Source: an uncultured Ruminococcus sp.
Lineage (GTDB): Bacteria; Bacillota; Clostridia; Lachnospirales; Lachnospiraceae
DNA length: 8,342 nucleotides
Assembly: GCA_900553885.1 (NCBI GenBank)
Contig: USFD01000114.1
Span: 1-8,342, forward strand
Reading direction: 5' to 3'
The stretch's first letter is position 1. Every line of letters starts with the position of its first letter. Below the pieces are notes generated by a model. The model saw only the letters and a program-made list of their open reading frames with translations, had not been told where the DNA came from and ran no database searches. Position numbers and translations under genes: made by a program. Positions 6,275 to 8,342 of this stretch are shown piece by piece.

Positions 6275-8004
6275 AGAACCTGCATTGTCTGTCTGATATT
6301 GTTCATGTCCGTTTCTGAAACTTTGTCAACTCTTGTTTTCGCCAGCACTTTTTCCAGGGCAGATACATCTTTTTTCATCTGCTTTTTCCGCCCTTTCTCC
6401 ATCTGCTTATCCTGAACTTTCAGGATCTGGCGGGCTTCCGCCGCCTTTTTCTGTGCCTCGCCGATCAGTTCAAGGGCGTCTCTTCTCAGCTGATCCTGCC
6501 CTGCATATTCCTGGGCATCATGAATTGCCTGCTGGATTTCCATGTCAGACATCCGGTCGTCCGCTGTAATTGTAATAGACTGAGCTTTTCCTGTATCCAG
6601 GTCTTTGGCTGAAACTTTCAGGATTCCGTTGACATCAATGTCAAAGGTTACTTCAATCTGAGGCACGCCTGCCATAGCCTTGCGGATTCCTTTCAGGCGG
6701 AATTTTCCGATAGTTTTGTTATCCCTCGCCATAGGACGTTCTCCCTGGAGAACATGGATATCCACACTGCTCTGATAGGGCGCAGCTGTGGTAAATACTC
6801 TGGAGTAGCGCGTGGGGATCGTGGAATTCCGCTTGATCAGGCACGTGGATACGCCTCCCACGGTCTCTATGGAAAGGCTTAAGGGTGTTACATCCATCAG
6901 AAGCAGGCTCTGTCCTGTTCCTGCTGCCGTGAGAGCATTGCCCTGAAGCGCACTTCCCAGTATAGCCGCTCCTTTGGCAACGCATTCATCCGGATTGATA
7001 TTTCTGGACGGTTCTTTTCCGGTAAGGGCCCGCACTTTATCCTGCACAGCCGGAATACGGGTGGAACCTCCCACCAGCAGGACTCTGCCAAGCTGAGAAG
7101 GCGTAATTCCCGCGTCACTTAACGCGCTCTGTACCGGAGCCTGCGTGCGCTCAATCAGATCCTGCACAAGCTCATTAAACACCGCCCGGGTAAGGGTCAT
7201 TTCCAGATGCACCGGTTCTCCCTTCACCTGAGTCAGATAGGGAAGATTAATATTGGAAGTGGAAGCTGTAGACAATTCTTTCTTCGTCTGCTCCGCTGCC
7301 TCCCGGATCCGCTGCATAGCCGCAAAGTCCTTCGATACATCCACCTTTTTCTGGGCCCTGAAGTTGCGCACAATCCAGTCTACAATCCGGCTGTCAAAAT
7401 CATCGCCTCCCAGGTGGTTGTCACCCGCTGTGGACAGAACCTCAATTACGCCTTCCCCGATCTCGATAATAGAAACATCAAAAGTGCCGCCTCCCAGGTC
7501 GTACACCATAACCTTCTGAGGTTCTCCGTGATCCAGGCCATAGGACATAGCCGCGCTGGTAGGTTCATTAATGATCCTCTTTACATTGAGGCCTGCAATC
7601 CGCCCCGCATCCTTTGTAGCCTGACGCTGGATATCGTTAAAATAAGCCGGAACCGTGATCACCGCATCGGTTACCGGCTCCCCTAAAAATTCTTCCGCAT
7701 CCTTTTTCAGCTGCATGAGAATCATGGCGCTGATGGCCTGTGCATTGTAGGATTTCCCGTCAATCTTCACAGACCAGTCTGTCCCCATATGCCGCTTCAC
7801 GGAACTGATCGTCCGATCCGGATTTGTAACGGCCTGCCTTCTGGCTGCCGCTCCTACAAGACGCTCTCCTTTTTTTGTGAATGCCACTACGCTGGGTGTT
7901 GTCTGCCCTCCCGTACTGCATGGAATAATCACCGGCGTGTCATTTTCCACCACAGAAACACAGCTGTTTGTGGTTCCCAGGTCAATCCCGATTACTTTTC
8001 CCAT
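6247..8004 (-). CDS. dnaK: Hsp70/DnaK-family chaperone paralogue
   Basis: A 585-residue cytosolic Hsp70 that uses ATP cycles to bind and release exposed hydrophobic peptides. The nucleotide-binding domain is complete: GIDLGTTNSC (6-15), Lys70, FNDIQRQATKDAG (122-134), YDLGGGTFDVS (168-178) and VGGSTRIP (311-318). It has the Gram-positive length, without the extra segment of proteobacterial DnaK. The interdomain linker LLLMDV (367-372) leads to the peptide-binding beta domain (VLQGERPMARDNKT region), and a lid covers about 485-585. The lid is unusual: it is Lys/Gln-rich, lacks the usual NxADSLVYQTEK-like helix, and ends in EEDMNAAN without the disordered acidic tail of housekeeping DnaK (about 610-620 residues). 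No grpE, dnaJ or hrcA is adjacent, which argues for a second, specialised DnaK, though that is inference. Start: AGGAGAG 9 nt upstream and the conserved MGKVIGIDLGTT. Confidence 0.93.
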   Translation of the reverse strand: MGKVIGIDLGTTNSCVSVVENDTPVIIPCSTGGQTTPSVVAFTKKGERLVGAAARRQAVTNPDRTISSVKRHMGTDWSVKIDGKSYNAQAISAMILMQLKKDAEEFLGEPVTDAVITVPAYFNDIQRQATKDAGRIAGLNVKRIINEPTSAAMSYGLDHGEPQKVMVYDLGGGTFDVSIIEIGEGVIEVLSTAGDNHLGGDDFDSRIVDWIVRNFRAQKKVDVSKDFAAMQRIREAAEQTKKELSTASTSNINLPYLTQVKGEPVHLEMTLTRAVFNELVQDLIERTQAPVQSALSDAGITPSQLGRVLLVGGSTRIPAVQDKVRALTGKEPSRNINPDECVAKGAAILGSALQGNALTAAGTGQSLLLMDVTPLSLSIETVGGVSTCLIKRNSTIPTRYSRVFTTAAPYQSSVDIHVLQGERPMARDNKTIGKFRLKGIRKAMAGVPQIEVTFDIDVNGILKVSAKDLDTGKAQSITITADDRMSDMEIQQAIHDAQEYAGQDQLRRDALELIGEAQKKAAEARQILKVQDKQMEKGRKKQMKKDVSALEKVLAKTRVDKVSETDMNNIRQTMQVLEEDMNAAN

Positions 8005-8044
8005 TGTAAACCGCTCTCCTTACCGTCTGTTTTCAGATGTATAA

Positions 8045-8065
8045 AGCGGATTCCAGGAATCCGCT
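8045..8065 (-). promoter_or_regulatory. Stem-loop in the chaperone 5' leader
   Basis: AGCGGATTC (8045-8053) and GAATCCGCT (8057-8065) form a perfect 9-bp inverted repeat around a 3-nt loop, 40 nt upstream of the chaperone start. No T-run of terminator quality follows on either strand. It is not CIRCE (TTAGCACTC-N9-GAGTGCTAA), so HrcA control is not shown. It could be an mRNA-stabilising hairpin, an RNA-level control element or an operator for another repressor. Confidence 0.5.
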
Positions 8066-8151
8066 CTCACTGTCCCCTTTCACTGCAGATGCCTTTCAGC
8101 CAGACCACATATCCTGTTATCCTGCATCAGGGAACCAGTAACTATCTTAAA

Positions 8152-8180
8152 ATTATAATATGGGAAAAATAGCACCGCAA
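8152..8180 (-). promoter_or_regulatory. Leftward promoter for the chaperone-ABC operon
   Basis: On the minus strand TTGCGG (8180-8175), a 17-nt spacer and a perfect TATAAT (8157-8152) form a housekeeping sigma-A-type promoter with a weak -35. The transcript would begin near 8145, giving a leader of about 140 nt before the chaperone start codon. No second start signal of similar quality was seen nearer the gene. Confidence 0.55.
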
Positions 8181-8195
8181 GCATAGTTTTCAGAA

Positions 8196-8225
8196 TTGAC
8201 ATAAAATTCATACTTTTAATAAAAT
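8196..8225 (+). promoter_or_regulatory. Rightward promoter, divergent from the chaperone operon
   Basis: A perfect TTGACA (8196-8201), an 18-nt spacer and TAAAAT (8220-8225), in AT-rich DNA, fit a strong sigma-A promoter reading to the right. Its -35 lies 15 bp from the -35 of the leftward promoter, so the two are back to back. What it transcribes begins in the last ~110 bases and continues beyond the window. Confidence 0.5.
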
Positions 8226-8262
8226 TTTTAGCATTGGGGATTTGAATTTGTGGGTAAAGAAA

Positions 8263-8299
8263 TGTCCGCCGGGACGGTAGGAGGGATTGCCGGAGGACA
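8263..8299 (+). other. Possible structured RNA segment downstream of the rightward promoter
   Basis: TGTCC-G-CCGG (8263-8272) pairs with CCGG-A-GGACA (8290-8299) as 5+4 bp around one G/A mismatch, with a purine-rich 17-nt loop. Immediately after it, GGACACA occurs twice (8295-8301 and 8311-8317). Lying about 30 nt after the predicted start of a promoter, this could be the 5' end of a non-coding RNA or a regulatory leader. I do not recognise it as RNase P, tmRNA, SRP RNA, 6S or a known riboswitch, and the element is cut by the window edge. Confidence 0.25.
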
Positions 8300-8342
8300 C
8301 ACTTTCGTTCGGACACAGCGCAGCGGTACATAAGAGCGCAAA

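Noticed and set aside
7207..7686. Plus-strand open frame opposite the Hsp70 nucleotide-binding domain
   Set aside because: It is antisense to a highly conserved gene; its openness follows from codon bias of that gene.
8080..8331. Minus-strand 83-codon frame upstream of the chaperone
   Set aside because: It runs through both predicted promoters, has no convincing ribosome site at its start and resembles no family.
8262..8333. 23-codon plus-strand frame after the rightward promoter
   Set aside because: It is Gly/Thr-rich with no Shine-Dalgarno sequence at a useful distance, and it overlaps the inverted repeat; a structured RNA explains the region as well.
8005..8342. CIRCE or CtsR heat-shock operator
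   Set aside because: Neither TTAGCACTC-N9-GAGTGCTAA nor a GGTCAAA heptad repeat is present; the 8045-8065 palindrome has a different sequence and spacing.

Overview
The window looks like chromosomal DNA of a gut-type Firmicute, most likely a Lachnospiraceae or related Clostridia. The grounds are a roughly balanced base composition, strong AGGAGG-type ribosome sites, an Hsp70 that resembles Gram-positive DnaK, a surface protein with a sortase-like tail reading VQTGD, and an ArsR-type regulator with the CHCEECV cysteine cluster that I recall from gut Firmicutes. Species cannot be fixed from the sequence.

Layout, left to right. (1) Bases 1-1712, plus strand: the 3' part of a large cell-surface protein whose start lies off the left edge. 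It keeps a zinc-peptidase HEFGH motif, then two ricin-like beta-trefoil units, a 12-unit Pro/Ser/Asp hexapeptide stalk, and a wall-sorting signal. (2) Bases 1713-1812: weak hairpins, an extended -10 promoter and a strong ribosome site. (3) Bases 1813-2586, plus strand: a regulator that joins an ArsR/SmtB winged helix to an AraC-type DNA-binding domain. (4) Bases 2604-2631: a bidirectional terminator that separates this gene from the convergent operon. (5) Bases 2682-8004, minus strand: a two-gene operon. The promoter-proximal gene is a DnaK/Hsp70 paralogue with a shortened C-terminus. The second is a 1192-residue ABC exporter with ATPase and FtsX/MacB-type permease fused in one chain; it starts inside the 3' end of the chaperone gene (14 bp overlap). 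(6) Bases 8005-8342: no convincing protein gene. It holds the chaperone leader with a 9-bp stem-loop, a leftward promoter, and a divergent rightward promoter followed by a possible structured RNA leader that runs off the right edge.

The most interesting arrangement is the tight coupling of a cytosolic Hsp70 paralogue, without grpE or dnaJ beside it, to an ABC-FtsX protein carrying a roughly 765-residue extracytoplasmic domain with three ~65-residue repeats. This suggests, as inference only, a chaperone acting together with a cell-envelope transporter or mechanotransmitter. The surface protease-lectin and the metalloregulator are read on the other strand, and nothing in the sequence ties them functionally to this operon.
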